Shown here in pieces: positions 24,777 to 38,994 of a DNA stretch of 64,000 nucleotides; positions within the stretch are counted from its first letter, which is position 1, and every line of letters begins with the position of its first letter. The position numbers were made by a program, and so were the translations under genes. The notes below the pieces were generated by a model, which was not told the DNA's origin, searched no databases, and saw nothing but the letters and a program-made list of their open reading frames with translations. The stretch lies in NCBI GenBank assembly GCA_013397435.1, contig VZRG01002614.1, forward strand, positions 1-64,000. The letters run 5' to 3'. The DNA comes from Erythrocercus mccallii (Eukaryota > Chordata > Aves > Passeriformes > Dicruridae).

Positions 24777-27700
24777 TAACCTAGCTGCAAGGTAATGTAA
24801 GGATGGACCTTTTGAATGTTTTGCAGTGGAGACAAAATCACCAGCTAATACCTGACCATGTCCAAAAGTTAAGACACAGACCAAACCTGGGGCAGAAGCC
24901 AGGCTGCTGTGGCCAGCTGAGCACTCTCTTCTCTAGGCAGCATTGCTCATTTTTCCCAGAAAGCAACCACAGCTTTCCATATAGTGTGAGATAACATTTT
25001 CTGTTACTTTTTCTTGTCCATGGTATACAAAATGCATTTTTTAATGAGGAGAGATATTACATTTGCATCACATTTGTCAGTTCTTTCCTACCGAATGTCT
25101 TTCTCAGGAGGTGAAGAACAATTTGCCTTTTGTAGTACTGCTGTCTCCTATTTATTTATGGTTTATTTAATTAAGAAGAGGAACCTACTTTTCTTTATAA
25201 TTGACTTTGCATGGTGTGTCTACTGCCAGTATCTCCTTGTTTGCAAATGGTGAGGATCTGTGTGCACAGACACACACGCGCACCCCTGTGAGGAATTGTG
25301 CCTTCATGGCTTAGTTTGTGATTTACTGTAAATTGTTGAGCACTTCCAAGTCAAAACACTTTATTATAATGCTATTTACAATGTTTGAAATAGTGCTAAT
25401 CACACAGTAACAGAATAAATCCAAATGAGGCCTCTGTTCCCTTGCTGGATGTTCCTTTGTTTTAGAAAACAGAAAACAATTCCCAGAGCTTGTGGTCACC
25501 TGTCACCAAAACCGGACGGTTCTAACTCGATAATGACTTTGGCTCCATGCTGAGTCAGGGACAAAGAAAATTAAGATTCCTCCCCCCTTCACCTCAAATG
25601 TCATCCGTGTGGAACATCAGGATGGAGGTGGGTGAGTTTTATGGCGTCTGCCCCTCCTGAGAAGCCACGGGAGTTATTGCTGTGCTTTCTCTCCGTCTCT
25701 CATGACGGGCAGACGAGCTGACCCTCTGTCAGGAGGTGGAATTTGCTGCTGCCTCTGCTTTAAAGCAAATTACTGCTGCCCTGAAGCAGAGGAGAAGCAC
25801 AGAAGAAACATGTCTCTGAGGCACATCTCCTTTGACATTATTCCAGGGGGGATACAGCTTATGCATCCTTTTTTTTTTTCTTCTCTGCTTTATTTTTTTA
25901 TTTTGATCAACAACTATCTTTGAAAATAAATCTCCTCAAGAGTCCCCGGAGGTTTGTTACAGCCCCTCAATCACTCAGAGCTCTCAGGGGATCCTGCCGC
26001 AGCACTGCCAATCCTCTCACTCCCTTCCCTCCTCCGGGGAGGGCCAGCTGCTGCTGGGGTTAAAGCAGACAAGATGGGAAAAGAATATCAGCTATGGGCT
26101 GGAATAATGAAAATAGTAATGGAACATGGCATCAGTAGTGCCATGGAGGCTGAAAGAGCAGAAATGCTGTGGAGATCAAAGCGGCTGGGAACAGTCCTTT
26201 GTACTATTAATATCTCCCATATTTTGAAAGTGGAGAAGAAATGTAAAAGCAAACTGTGTGCAGTTCTCCCTCCGGCCGCCTCCATTAGAGGCACTTGCTA
26301 AGCCCTGCCAGCTCCCGCGGAAGGAAGGGCACCACCGAGCGCAGAACACAACATGTGCTATCTAAAGAGCTGACATGACAGATACAAGGCCAGGCAAGTA
26401 TTCAATTTGGGCTCTCATGGAAAGAAAGAAGAACACGAGGGGAATCATAGTGACAGCTTGCTGAGGAGCTGGCTCTGCTGTGTCTGGGAGCAGAGCCCTG
26501 AGCCAGGACTGTGCCCGTGCTCTGTGCTGTGCTGGAGGGGACACAGCCCCAACCAGGAGCAGGCTGGGCAAACACAGACCTTCCCCAGGATTGTCGGCAT
26601 GTTTTTGCCATCTTTCCTCCTTCTTCTTGATGAATAACTCTTAAAGGCATTTCTCTTTTATTTCTAGCCAAGCCAAAAGAAACTGCATCTTTCTTCCTAC
26701 TTTCCTGCCTTCATTGAGACCCTGAAGGGTGACACGAGGCAGGACCAAGCTTCACCTGCTTGTTACTAAGCAAGTTGTGTCTTTTCTTCCACAGGCTTGG
26801 GCTGTAGATCTTTCTAAAGCATGCAGAAAGTCGTTTTCTTGCCAAGCAATTCACAAAAATGAATTAAGAGAGAACACGGATGTCTAGAAATGGCACAAAG
26901 GTGCGTCCTTTGGTTTGTTTTACTCTGACAGTCCTCATTTCCCTTACTCTCTTTCCATGCCTCCTGTATTTCCCTCTCTGGAGCCAGTAGTGTTCTCCCA
27001 CAGCTCGTCAGGGCTGCAGGAGAAGGGGGTTTGATCATGGCCGTATCCATGGGTAACATCAGAGCACAAATAAGAATTTTAGAAGCAGGATTACTGAGCA
27101 AAACATTTGCCAAAGAAGACGGTGGATATTGTAACAGCGATTCACTGCCTGCTTGACATACACTGAATATAAATGTATCCTGAGATTATAAGTGAAAGAA
27201 TTGGTTTAATATATTTTCAACAAAATAAGGTTCTCTTGGAAAATATCAGTGAAATGGAGCTTTGCTTATTTTTGCTTCTTATTAAACATTTCTCATTGAA
27301 ACTTCTTAGGAAAAATCTTGAACTGGTTTTATCAAAATTGTATATTTATTTCAACATTAAAATTTAATTTCAAATATTCTGTATTTTTATTCACATTATT
27401 TCATGATCTGTCAGTAGTAAAAAATGTGAAGCTTTATCCCACATAAGGATATAGAAAACAGCTCCTTCTCTATTGTACTGATGAAACAATCAGCAGTCTC
27501 TGATGATGCTTTTGTTCTCAGCAAATTCTCCCATACACTGACATTTCTTTAACCAAACTATGACAGCGAAATAATAAAAAATAAAAAGACAATTTTAAAT
27601 CTAAACTTTTGAGTTTGAAATGCACATTACTTTTTGAAGCAGCTGTTTAGAATTTTTCTTTTGTAGGAAAGATATTTGTTCCATTTCTGAACAAAATTGA

Positions 27701-28355
27701 ACTTCAAGATGTCCACATTTCCCAAATAGAAATTCTATATTCTGTTCAGCTCTGTTTAAAAATTCAGCATGTTACGTGGTGCTCTCATTGCTCAGAATAG
27801 TGCTGTTTAGGATTGTGCTATTTGTGGAATATTTGACAATTATTAACAAAATATCATTTCAGCCTAGCTTATAACTTCAGTTCAAATTCTGCTTGATAGT
27901 GTTTATGTGCAGGCTGAAGTGCTTTTCATGTGTTACAATGACATCTTCAGATGTCTTGCACTATCTCACAGTTTTCAAATGAGGAAGCTCAAACAGGACT
28001 CTTTTTAGTGGCAATTTCATGAAAATCATCTAAAGAAAAAGATTATTTAGAACTAAATGGAAGCGGGGAGAGCACGGAAACTAAATGAGGCAATGCATTT
28101 TCAGCTAGGTTAAATGTCAGATTAAAATTCAAAGAAGCAATAACAGTAGGCAACTGTTGTCAGACTGGAATGACTGAGAAGTGATGGGTTTGATGCTGTA
28201 GATGCTGTGGAAGCTGCTGCATTTTGGGGCACTTCAAAGGCTGAATGGGGCAGGTTCTCCGTGGAGGCAGAACTTTAAAAGTCCTCTAAGATGTCAAATG
28301 GAAGATGACAATTTACATCAGCTGAAGATCTGACTGGTGTTGTTTTACTCATGTC

Positions 28356-28452
28356 AGAATAGCAGGATCACAGATTTGTTTGGGGTGGAAGGGACCTTAA
28401 AGCTCATCTCATTCCACCCCCTGCCACAGGCAGGGACACCCTTCACTAGAAC
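28356..28452 (-). mobile_element. CR1 LINE fragment, short 3' end
   Basis: About 95 bases of the CR1 3' end in reverse orientation. GGTGGAAGGGACCTTAAAG near 28384 and the CCCCCTGCCACAGGCAGGGA segment near 28418 correspond to the CR1 terminal region. The octamer tail on the left is degraded to one or two recognisable units. It is a 5'-truncated copy, without coding sequence. Confidence 0.85.
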
Positions 28453-31400
28453 AAATATTATAGGTGCAATATAAACATACCTCTACACACACATCTAATA
28501 TTTCATATTACTTACATGGCCTTCCCTTAGTTTTAAAAGATGCCCCCATCCTAACACCATCAAAAACCTGTATTTTTTTTAGACTAAGTGATACAGCTGT
28601 GCAAAATCCACCGTGCAAATGAAATGCAGGCTGTGTGTTTGTCTGGGGCTATGCACGTACCTGTGCTTGCCCAGGCATGCTCAGAGGCACGCCCTGCTGC
28701 ACAAAGAACTTGCTGGAGCTAAGAAATATTTTCTACTTGCCTTTTTCCTTTCCCAGGCAGAGATTTTGGTAGTGCAGGATCATCCCCTGAGTAGGAGCAC
28801 ATAAAAACATCATATAACAAATTGCCAGATTGGTGGTGGAACAGCACAGACCTCACCTGTGCCTTCCTCCCCGTGGTGCTTTGGCTTTTAGGAACAAACA
28901 TGCACATTTCCTTGGTGGTCTCTAGCAAAATGCATGAAGAAAAATTTTTGTTTCCTTTCCCTTCCCCATCTTTTGTGAATTATGGAGTAGTAAGCACATT
29001 TTTAAATACAGCTCTGCAGACACTGAGATACAGTTCCACTCTCTGCAAGACAAATTGAAGCTCATTTATGAAAGTACATCTAAAAATGCCAAGGGAGTAG
29101 ACTTATCAAAGAGATGACATCAAGTTGTCACTCATTCTTCGTACACGCACCTGTGATTGAGAAAAGTGTTTTCTTTAATATAACTTGATATTTGAAGAGA
29201 ACATGACAAAATGAAGTCCCATCCCTTCATCATTTACATTATGCCTTAGGGGTACAAAGCTGATCTAAAGCATTTTGATTTATGCCTATTAGTGAAGCTG
29301 TACCTACAGATGATCAAAAGACTCATTCTGATTCCTATAAAATAGTCAATATCACAATTAGGGAAACATATTAGGTATAATTAAATTACAGCTATAAATG
29401 ACACAGAACTGAGATATTTTATGATAAATATCATTTGCTATAACAGCCTTTTTAAAGGATTCAACCCATCCATCCATCGTCCTTCTAAAGACAGATCCTA
29501 ACTACAGGACATGAAAAATGATGCACACGAGAAAGGGCTTTAGAAATAACCCAACAACCTCTTGTGCTTTCCCATCTGGCACTGGACAAGCTTTGCCATG
29601 AAAGGACAGGCATAGGGAAAACACCTTTTGTCTTTATTTCAACCATAAGTATCCTTTGCAAGCCCAGGTGTGGTAGGTCTGAGCAGAGAGGGAACACAGG
29701 GCAGTCCATGCCACGGGACTCCAGCAGGGCTCAGTGTACATTTTACAAGGGTCAGGGGGTATTTGTGTGCAAAAAGAAGCTTGGGATGGCCCTGAGGCAA
29801 GGAAAGAAAACACATTGCAAGAAGTTCATTCCTCATGTTCAACATGCCAAAGACATTTGCAATTAGAAATATCCATCTCACCACGTGCAGTGAGCTCAGG
29901 GACACTCAGGTCAGAAGTGCCCAGGGTTAGCCAGGAACACAGCAAAGCCAGCTGCAAAATCTTGAGTGTGTCTGTTTGCAATGATTGGGTTACCTGTCGA
30001 GTACACACATCCTCTCTGTTTCTTGCAGGAGCTAAGATGTGGAAATTGCTTCCACATGGAGAAAATCCTACTTAACCAGTGACATGAGGGCATGAGGGCA
30101 AACATGAGAACTGCAATTACATTTGACCTGTGCTCTGCCTGGTCTGTTCTTCTCCCTGGATGCTGCAAGCACCACATCCCCGGGCTCCGTGTGAGAAGCT
30201 TCCAGTGAAATAAAACCCTAAAGTTATGCTAAACCCCATTACCGAAGGAGTTCTTGCTACCCCCACCCTGGATAGGCAGATCACTGTGAATACACATTGT
30301 GCCATCCTTGCTCCTCAGGATTTTTCCCCTTCCCAAAGCCTGTGGAATGTGGCTGGAGTCAGGGTGCAATGCACTGAGGCAGCTGCCTGCCATGCTGGGA
30401 AGGATCATTTCCAATATTGTTCTCTTTCAGCAGTCAGGATCCTTCTGTCAGCTCTCACATCATTTTTAGGCCGCAGCTTTCCTAGGCATAGAAATCATCT
30501 TTTTGTTCCTGTAGGAGAACACAAGTGCTGGAAAGCAGCTGTGCACCTGACTTCTTTAGGGCTGCCCATACACAGCAACTGCGCGGCTCAGATCAGGCAC
30601 AGGGGATACCTGAGTGACTGGAAATCAATTCATACACAGATAGGAGGGTGAACAAAAGATCCAAGAGAAGTCCAGAGCCAGCTTGGAGTGCCTTGGTGGA
30701 GAAGGACAGTGTGCAGTGTGGCCAGGCCTTTGGGAACCATCTGAAACAAGCTCCCTCACTCAGGCTGCAGTGGAGCAAGGGTGAACATTTAATTGTAATT
30801 GTTTTGACTTCAGTGGAAGTGCTCATCTGTTCAGCATTAGACATCTGCTTAATTTCCTGAATGGATTGAGTCCTACGGAGCTAAACATGCAGGAGTGACA
30901 AATGCTGGTTCAGGTGTGGGATTATGCCACTCTGAGACAGATGTTCCTAAGCCACGGCATGCATCAAAGTCGACGGCACTAAAAGAGGCTTGAATTTAGC
31001 CTTGTTCCCGTGTTTATCCATCCTGCAGCGTGATGTGTTTTCCTTTCCTTCATTTTTGCATTCTACTGTCTCACTTCAGTACAAACTGTATGAGACAGAG
31101 GCTCCTGGGGGAGCAGCTGGAGATTTGAAATTCACATCACTGTTCCCCTTAAGCCTGTCAGATGATCAGATAGCCGAGGAAGTGCTAATAGCTTATGCTC
31201 TGGTGAAATATGTTTTTCTGTACATGATTACCTTTGTATTTTGTTCCCCTTATCCCTGATTGTCAGCATTTTAATTAAAAGTAGAGGTGTGAGAACATGG
31301 GAAAACCTGTCTGCAGAACAAGGCTGACTTTGATTTAAGTTAGTGTACTAAGTTTGTAAATGTGGAACCCAATTTTCTGCTGCTGTCATCTGTCTGGAGA

Positions 31401-34400
31401 GAGACCACGGGGCTGGAATTCACTTTGCTTCCTGAGGCCCCTGTATCTCCCCAGCAGGGCAGAGGGGGTGCACATAGCACGTAACCCCTGATGGAATTTT
31501 CCAAAGGTGCTTTGAGCTGCTACTGCTGCTCTGACTGAAAGTTTCTGTCCCTGCTACAACCCTGAGAAAGCATTTGGTGTCAAATCAGCTCCTCAGCATC
31601 TCCACAGCCAGAGCTCCAGTGCTCAAAGGCTCTGTCTCATCAGCTTTATGGCTGGATTTGGGAAAGGAATATCCACAGGTTTGGTCTGTAAGGGAATACT
31701 GACCTTGTAGACAACACAGTAGGCAAATGTGCCTAATTTCTCACCTGCTCTACTTCAGACCTCCATATTTGGGTGCAAATCAATCCAGTGGTCGGTATGG
31801 AGCATGTTTGTGTGAATTCAGTCACCTCTGCCAGCTGCAGAGGGAAATCAAGGGCAGGAGCAGACAGGAGCCTCTCTGATGAGCCCAGCTGGGGTCTCTG
31901 TACCAGCCCAGGGTGAAGAACTCACCTGGCTGATGTGTGGGCACCCCCTTCCCTCCCCTGCAGGGAAAGTGCTGCTGGAGGGCTGAGGAAAGGGAGCCAA
32001 GGGCAAAGCATGGAACCTCTTCATCTGCCACCACAGTGTTTGCTGGTGTGCTCACTCAGAAACCCCAGCGAGGCACTCGAGGGGCAGCAGCCCTGGCTCT
32101 GGCAGCCTTGGCCTCTCCAAAGCTGGGGCTGAGCACAGCCATGACCCAGAGGTAGATCCCTCCCACATGCCCAGGGAAACCCAACTGGAGGAGCCACAGC
32201 TCTGTACTGGATTCACCTTCGTGGAACTCACCAAGCTTCTGGAGATGAACATTTTCCTCCTGAGTTACAGAAAGGTTTTTTAAAAGTAGCCAGTCTCTAG
32301 TGGGGACTGTAAGATACAAATTGTGAAAGAAAGAGAAATCCTTATGTCTTTCCTTGTTGTATAGTACTTGGGATAGTTAATTTATTTTTCTCAGGATTTT
32401 ATGATCAAAAAATACCTTTTTGATGTTAAGACAAAAAATTGGCACTTCACCACAAGAAGAAAATGTACTATTTTATCATAAATCAGTGATTACATTTTGG
32501 TGGGATTTTTTAGGTGGAAACATGTTGTGAACCAATGTGCCAGGGCACATATCTGATTGTTGAGATGACACAATCATTTGACAAAAAAATTACAAGATGA
32601 AAGGAAGTAAAACAATATGATAAAGATGAAAGATGATGCAGCAAAAATACCATGAGGAAAGAAGTGAGCAAGAAATAATAGCATTAGGACACAAAAAAAT
32701 ACAATGTGATGGGAAAGAATTAGCCTGATCTGGATCCTGATGCTGCTGCATAGGAAGAACTGTTATGATGATATATTGCAGAGACAAAAAGTGATGTTGG
32801 ATTGCTCAGAATAGGACACAGAAATGGACAAAGCAGAAAATGCTGCCATACAGTGCAAAGAAGACAAAGTGTTTTGATATTTATATTTTAATGATCTCAT
32901 TCTGATTCTGTGGAGCTCTCGTCCATAGCAGTGCTCATATGGACACTCGTTTATTGAAATATTCATTTAATATAAATAACCTTAAGGTCTCCTCAGGGAC
33001 AGAGGGAGGCAGGAGCAGCTCCCTGTGGGTGCTGAAGCCCTGCTCCCAGGGCTGAGTGGTGCAGGACTGGTGCCTGCCTGGGATTTGGGCTCATCAGGAA
33101 GGGCCACACCTGATCCCACCTCCCCGAGCAAAGACAGGATGTGCTTTATTCCACTGGCAGCTACCTCACTGCTGGGGCTCTAACAACAACCCCCAGCATC
33201 TCTGCTGTGCTTTCACATTGCCACGTTTAAGCTGAGGTGAAGTCACTGAAGTTTGGGCAAACCTCTGTTTCAGATTGTCTCTGTGACTTTCAGGGTGCTG
33301 TGTTTCCTTCCGTGGCAGGAAAGTAGGTTGCTGATATTCTTGGTTCATCTTTGCTCACAGAGGTAAAATTAGAGGCCTTGAGATTCCTGCTGGTAGAACA
33401 AGCTCTCAATTTCTCACTGTCGAAATTCAATCTGATTTCTATCTTTTTCACTAAAAAGCTGTCAACAGAAAATAAGCAATTCCCATCAAAGAGCTATATT
33501 AGTTTCTGAGGTATATACATTTGGGTGGTGGATGAAGAAAACCTCAAAGTAATTTAAATTTTTTTTTTTATTTTCATTTGCATTTCCTAGCAAACTAAGC
33601 AAAAATATTAATGCAGAACATAACTGTAACTCACTCAAAAGCAAAGAATCAAAAAGAGAGAGGCTGTTTCACTGCTAGATCACTAATAACTTCTTTTCTT
33701 ACTGTGGCCCTGGGTCTGATTTTCTCCTCCTCATGCTGGTTTAACTCCATCATCCTGGTTATCCTTTATCTACTGTGGTGGAAGCAGGAAGGCAGCACAT
33801 ATTTGCAATGAAGAACACATAATTAAAATCAAAAAATCAATTACAGTATGCAATAATATGAGAGCTATCAGGAGCCAATGGGACTGTCTTGATATGCCAA
33901 CAATATAACCCCACTTTTCATATGTGGAAGAGCAGCTTTCAAATGCAGACTATATAAATTTGATTTCAGGTGCATTTTTGCATTTGCAAGTCACATTTTG
34001 AAACCTGATTTACGTTTTATTTATAAAGAAGCGTTGAAAAATATGTAATATTTTCTACTGTTTAAAATCACAAAAGAATGGTGGATTTTTCGCTGCAGTT
34101 TCTGCATTACTCAGTTTATCGAGGGAATCTTAAAAGTGGACAATTTTTAGTTTGGGGTTAAATCCACACTCTGAAGTCCCCTTCAGCTTTCTCAGGCCTT
34201 TGAGAATAACACTTGAGCTCCACACTTCTCCCTCTTCTTTGACAGATATTTAAGCAAAAATGTCATTCAGATCAGAGTTCTGTGGTCATTTAAGATTTTC
34301 TGTTTCTTTATTACACCAATTTATTTATAGGCTTTTTTACTGTGGCACCTGAGCCTTCACTCCAGCTGCCCTTCTGATGGCTTTGCCACAGGGCTGAGAA

Positions 34401-35809
34401 TCTCCTCACAGGGACAGGGAACCCAGGGAGAGCTCAGCCTGTCCCTAAAACCCAAAGGAACCAAGAAACCCAGCCCTGACCTTCAAGAGTTGCCTGTTTA
34501 TTGTTCTCTCACAATTTCTGTTCTTGCTCATTTTTTGCTCCTCTTGGATTCTTCACAAGAACTTCAGTCACATTTCTTCCTTCCAAACTTTCACTGCTCA
34601 GAATTATCAAGATAGCCTAATTAACTTCAATTCCTCTGGTTCTGTTTGCAGTGGAAAAGATGAATGAAAGAGAATGGCAGTGTTCCAGCTAAATATAAAA
34701 GTCCAGCTGCAGTAGAGAGCATGAAATCCTTAAAACCTGCAACAAGAATTCCAACGCCACAGAGCATTTCCCTGTGCAAGGCCTGGATCCCACCATCTAC
34801 ACTGAGCAGCCAAAAAAACTCCCTAAGAGCAGGCAAACAAACAAACAAACGAGATAAATGAAAACTTGAGAGGAAACAAAACGTGATACTTGATGAGAGG
34901 AGGGCAAAGAACAAGCACAAACTTGAGGCTTGCTCTCCTCAGCTTCCTTAATGGGAGCTGCTGAGATCCTTTGGAGCAGAACATTGTCGGGGGAGGAAGC
35001 AAGGAAGAGAACAGAGAGCAAAAAAAAGAAAAAAAATCAAAAAAGAGAAAAATCCCGGTATTCAACTCAGTGCCTTCTCCCGTGGGCTACACTGGATGCT
35101 TGCAATGCACTGGGGATATTTACTGTGCAGCATTTAATGGCACTTAGAATCATGCTTTCTCCCATGGTGTGTTGGGAAGTGCCCACTGTATAATGGAAAA
35201 CCTGTAGGAGAAGGAGATTTATCCACAGCTGCTAATGGCTTTCTTTTGCTCTCCCTGAGATTCTTTATTCATCCAAATATATTGCTTTCTACCTGAAAAA
35301 TATTTATCAGAGTGGAAAGACACACTAGGAAGCTTCTTCCCAGGAGGGATTAAATGACCACAAATCTTACAACTTTCAGGAAAAAATGTAAAACTCTAAT
35401 TTTTCCTAGCTTTTTTTTATAAGTAAATCAACAAGAAAAGAAGAGCTGAGAAAGGAAACGGAAAACCTTGACATTTATCACACAAATGTTTAAGGCATTT
35501 CCTGATCTAACAGGTTATAACTACAGAGACAAATAAGCTGAAGTGCTACACACAGAAAAGTTTAAGTGACTTGAGATATTTCAGTGAATTCTACTGTTTT
35601 TCAAGAGAACAGGTCCCGTGTTAAGATTCAGGAGAAGAATGTATGAGACCTGAAATCAGGTTTGTGCTCTGCCCCAGGATGTCTGTGTGGCTTCCAGCCA
35701 GTCCCCTGGAGGCAGATTTCAAAGCTGCTTACACACCCCAAGAAACAAATGGAGGTGTGAGTCCTTCAGGAAGGAGAGGGACATTTTCATGCGTTTGAAA
35801 ATCCCACTT
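28453..35809. other. Unassigned single-copy DNA
   Basis: No gene recognised. Open frames reach 141 codons (30226-30651, +) but overlap opposite-strand frames and resemble nothing known. GC-richer patches occur at 31400-32230 and 33000-33180. Simple sequence comprises a (CAAA)n run at 34831-34850, an A/GA-rich patch at 35017-35053 and a T run near 33559-33569. No convincing exon, promoter or terminator was found. Confidence 0.5.
34831..34850. repeat. Short (CAAA)n microsatellite
   Basis: Four to five CAAA units in tandem, too short to be informative beyond marking a simple repeat. Confidence 0.8.
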
Positions 35810-35935
35810 GGCACCCCAGCAGCCATTTGACTCTGTAAGTCTCCAGTGGTCTGTAAAAAATTCAGTCCTTAATCTCTCCTCACCTCAGTAGTAAAACAGG
35901 AGCAGCAGCATTTTCTTTCCCGTTCAGTCTATTTA
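35810..35935 (+). mobile_element. Possible MIR/L2-type ancient repeat relic
   Basis: The segment CTTAATCTCTCC..CACCTCAGT..AGTAAAACAGG near 35868-35902 follows the order of words in the shared 3' end of MIR SINEs and L2 LINEs (ACTTAACCTCTCT, GCCTCAGTTTCC, CTGTAAAATGGG). The preceding bases are a weaker match. Such relics are present but sparse in bird genomes. The resemblance is by eye and short, and may be chance. Confidence 0.3.
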
Positions 35936-38900
35936 ATTTGCAGCTTAAATCACCTCAAATCAGCTTAAAGCCGAGGTTCTCTCAGTAACTACAGCTATGT
36001 CCTCCAGCCTTCTCCATACACAGCAGTGAATAATCACCTGTGCTCTCAGCCACAATATTCCAATATCCTGGGGCTGCGATACCAAACTGGGGGTCTGGTG
36101 AGAAGACAGTGAGTGATGTAGAAGGAGAAGCAGCCCCAGCTGTGTTCTCATGCAAAGAAAGGGCTTTGGTTCCTGATGCCATCAGAAAGTTGAATGAGCA
36201 TGTGTAAAGGTGGAGTGGTGGGAGGGCAGAAAAATAATTTCTTTTTTAAAGCTTCAGAAGAAAATCATTTCAGTTTTGCACTGAAATCAGTTTACTGTGG
36301 AAAACCTTGCAGAAAGTCCAGGCAAAAATGCAGACAGGCAATAGCTGTCCCTGCTAAGACATGACTCTCTTTTTGTCCCTGAGCACCGTGCGTTGCTGGG
36401 GATGGGTTGGGAGAAGGCAGGGAGGGAGGGCAGAGCATCCTTCCAGCCAGGCTGCAGGAGGTGACCCTGGCACTGCCATGGGCTGGCTGGTGGCAGTGAA
36501 GGCAGGGCAGAAGAAGTCCCCTGGCACCAGGACTGCCCTCCCACACAGAGCCCAGCACAGGAATTCACAGCCAGGCCACCAACAGGATCCTGAGGGTGGC
36601 CCGGCTGGGAGGAAAGCCAAGCCTAGAAAAAAGAGAACTCAGGGGAAAATGATAGCCCTGAAAATGCATAGAAAAGGCTATAGAAAACAAGATGCTGTGG
36701 TAAACAAACTTAAAATATGGACAAAATCTCAGAAAAGAAAGGGAAAGGAGGCTCTAAACTTACAAAGCGATAGCAGTTGGGAATGCTGAACTGCTGCACT
36801 CATCAGTGCTCTGCTCAGTTCTAGATATCTGAAAAGCAAGATTTTCCTTCGCGCGGGACACAAAGCGCCACGCTGATATTGTTTTCCGTAATATTTTTGT
36901 GCTCGATTGCTGCAGCTGATCTCAACCCTTTCTAGTGTTAGTGATAAGAATCCAATCTCCCAGCTGGATGTGCCACATGCTGGGACTGCCATCTTCCCAT
37001 TACACTGTCCAGGCAGCCAAAGCTCCACAGCAAATTCCTTTACTTTTGAATATAGGGAGCTGTCTGCTTCCTTCACCCCTCCAGAGGAGGCTTGAAAAAG
37101 CCCTTTTTATGGTACCCTCCTGGGTCTGATGAGTATAAAGCCAGTGCTTCTATTCTCCTAGCAACACCAATATTCCTGCAGAATTTACAGACTAAGAGCC
37201 CCAGCACAGAGAGACCCTGCGAGTTTGTCTGCATGATAAGGGTGAATATTCCTGAGCCCTGAACTGGGATGAGGAGAGACAGTTCTGGTCTCAAAGTCAC
37301 TAAGTTGTGTTATTCTGGGACTTCCAAGTCAAGACAGGCTCGTGCATGGGATCAGGGGACCCGAGGCTCTGAACTGTCTTTTCCTGACTCTGCTGACAGA
37401 TCTTAATCAGCCTTCTCAAGGTCAGCAAGAACCTGTGGCAGGAATTCCTCCTGGAAATCAAGCTTTTTGTTTTCCCCCTCCGGGAGCTGTAAAAATACAA
37501 ACAGATATAAAAGATACTTTAATTTCATGCAAATATTTTACATTTTCTTCCTTATTCCTCAATTCTTTCTGATATACTACAGCAAGCTACAATTAATGAG
37601 AGATTTGTGCCATCATTTTACAGAATTTCAGCTGCCTGGATCTCTGCATTAAATTCCATTGCCCCAGTCACTGTCATGTCTCTTGTCATCCTACTTTCAG
37701 CTACTTGAAAACAAAGAAACAAACAAAAGCATCCTTTTTTTTTCCCTGCAGATTAAAAAAAAAAAAAAAGAGGGTGTTTGTAGAACTAAAATAAAACTAT
37801 AGCCGGTTGGTTATTTTGATTAGTTTAGAAAACAGCAGAGTTGGCCACAATCAAACAGCAAACAAGGCAGAACTCTGCAGGACAGAAGCCAAATGAAGAA
37901 ACAGTGGTGTGTTAAGTGAAGAGATGTCACTCAAATCACATTGTGCAAACTATTTAAAATAGTTAATAGACTTTCTCAGAAAACTTTAGAAATAATTGAT
38001 TGGACATATTAAGAAATTAAGTTGATTAAAGTTATTTTGATTAATTTATTCAACCGCCTTAATTCTTTACTAATTGATGATTATTTTTCAGACTTTCTGG
38101 AAATATATGTAGCCTGAAGAAGGGGAAAAAAAATAAAAAAAGCCCCAGCTGCAGTGGTATTAAATAGGCCACAAATGAAAGAGAGCTCACTTTAACAGTC
38201 CAGAGCACAGATTTACACTCAGTGAATGTAAGTGAAAGTGAAAAAAATTCCAATCAAGTTGGATTTCAGAAAACAGAACAGTTCCAAACCTTATTAGGGT
38301 CTGTGTTTTAAAAGCTTTTTCAGCAGCACCCACCATCAGAGGCTGCTAGCAGCTTAAAAGGACTGAAAATTGCATTTTTTTTCCCTGAAACTAGTGCTGC
38401 AACTTTTCATCTTTCCTGGCTTACACAGAATTTATTGGAGACACATAGATCCCTCAGTGAAATTCCCATATCAGATTCCAGTTGGGCTCTGTGAACTATG
38501 CACTATTAGTGAAATATTAGCAATAATCCACTGGGGTAGGAAAATATTAGACCTCAGATGGACAAGGGACTGCAGTACATTTTAGGAATCATTACTTTTA
38601 TCAGCAGTGTTCATATTTGGTAATTCCAATACTAAAATAGGAATTATGATGGTAATTTGAGCCAGGACAGAGAAAACATCATTTGTGACTAAGAAATGGA
38701 TATTTTTGGGAAGTTAGGCATGGTCTGGTTTTAATCAGGCTGTCCCATATGCCCCTTTCTTCAGAAAACCAAGATACTCCATTAGGAAACTTAAAAAAGA
38801 GTGCACAAATGGTGGGAAACCCACGCTCAGTGGGCAGGAACCAGTAAGCAAATGTCCTGCTCTGGGGACACACCACCAGTGATCTCACGGGGATTTGCTG

Positions 38901-38994
38901 CAGGTCTAACGCAGCACAAGGTATTTATTGGTGCAAAATGAGATAAAGAACTCTGCATATTGTGGCTGCTGGGAAGGACTTTGGACAACAGGCT
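35936..38994. other. Unassigned single-copy DNA
   Basis: No gene recognised. A GC-rich patch at 36360-36620 carries overlapping open frames in several frames on both strands (to 142 codons), a pattern that fits composition, not coding. A T9 run and an A15 run at 37735-37769 lie 11 bases apart in inverted sense. The segment 37930-38090 is AT-rich with many TAAT/ATTA words, as in some homeodomain-bound enhancers, but nothing in the sequence proves that. Confidence 0.45.

Larger units (their letters stand above)
20834..28355. other. Unassigned single-copy DNA with short simple repeats
   Basis: No gene recognised over 7.5 kb. Simple sequence includes T/C-rich tracts at 21168-21204 and 23018-23032, trinucleotide runs at 24726-24776 (AAC then AAT), a short CA/CG run at 25268-25285 and T-rich sequence at 25869-25900. 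The segment 23300-24060 is markedly AT-rich. The segment 25640-26350 is richer in G+C with a small group of CpGs near 26270-26340, too short for a CpG island. The segments 27380-28350 and 23890-24130 have few open frames. Confidence 0.5.

Noticed and set aside
26270..26345. Small group of CpGs resembling a CpG island
   Set aside because: Too short and too few CpGs for a promoter island, with no gene start nearby.
37735..37769. T9 and A15 runs in inverted sense
   Set aside because: Homopolymer runs pair trivially; no flanking complementarity supports a real hairpin or transposon end.
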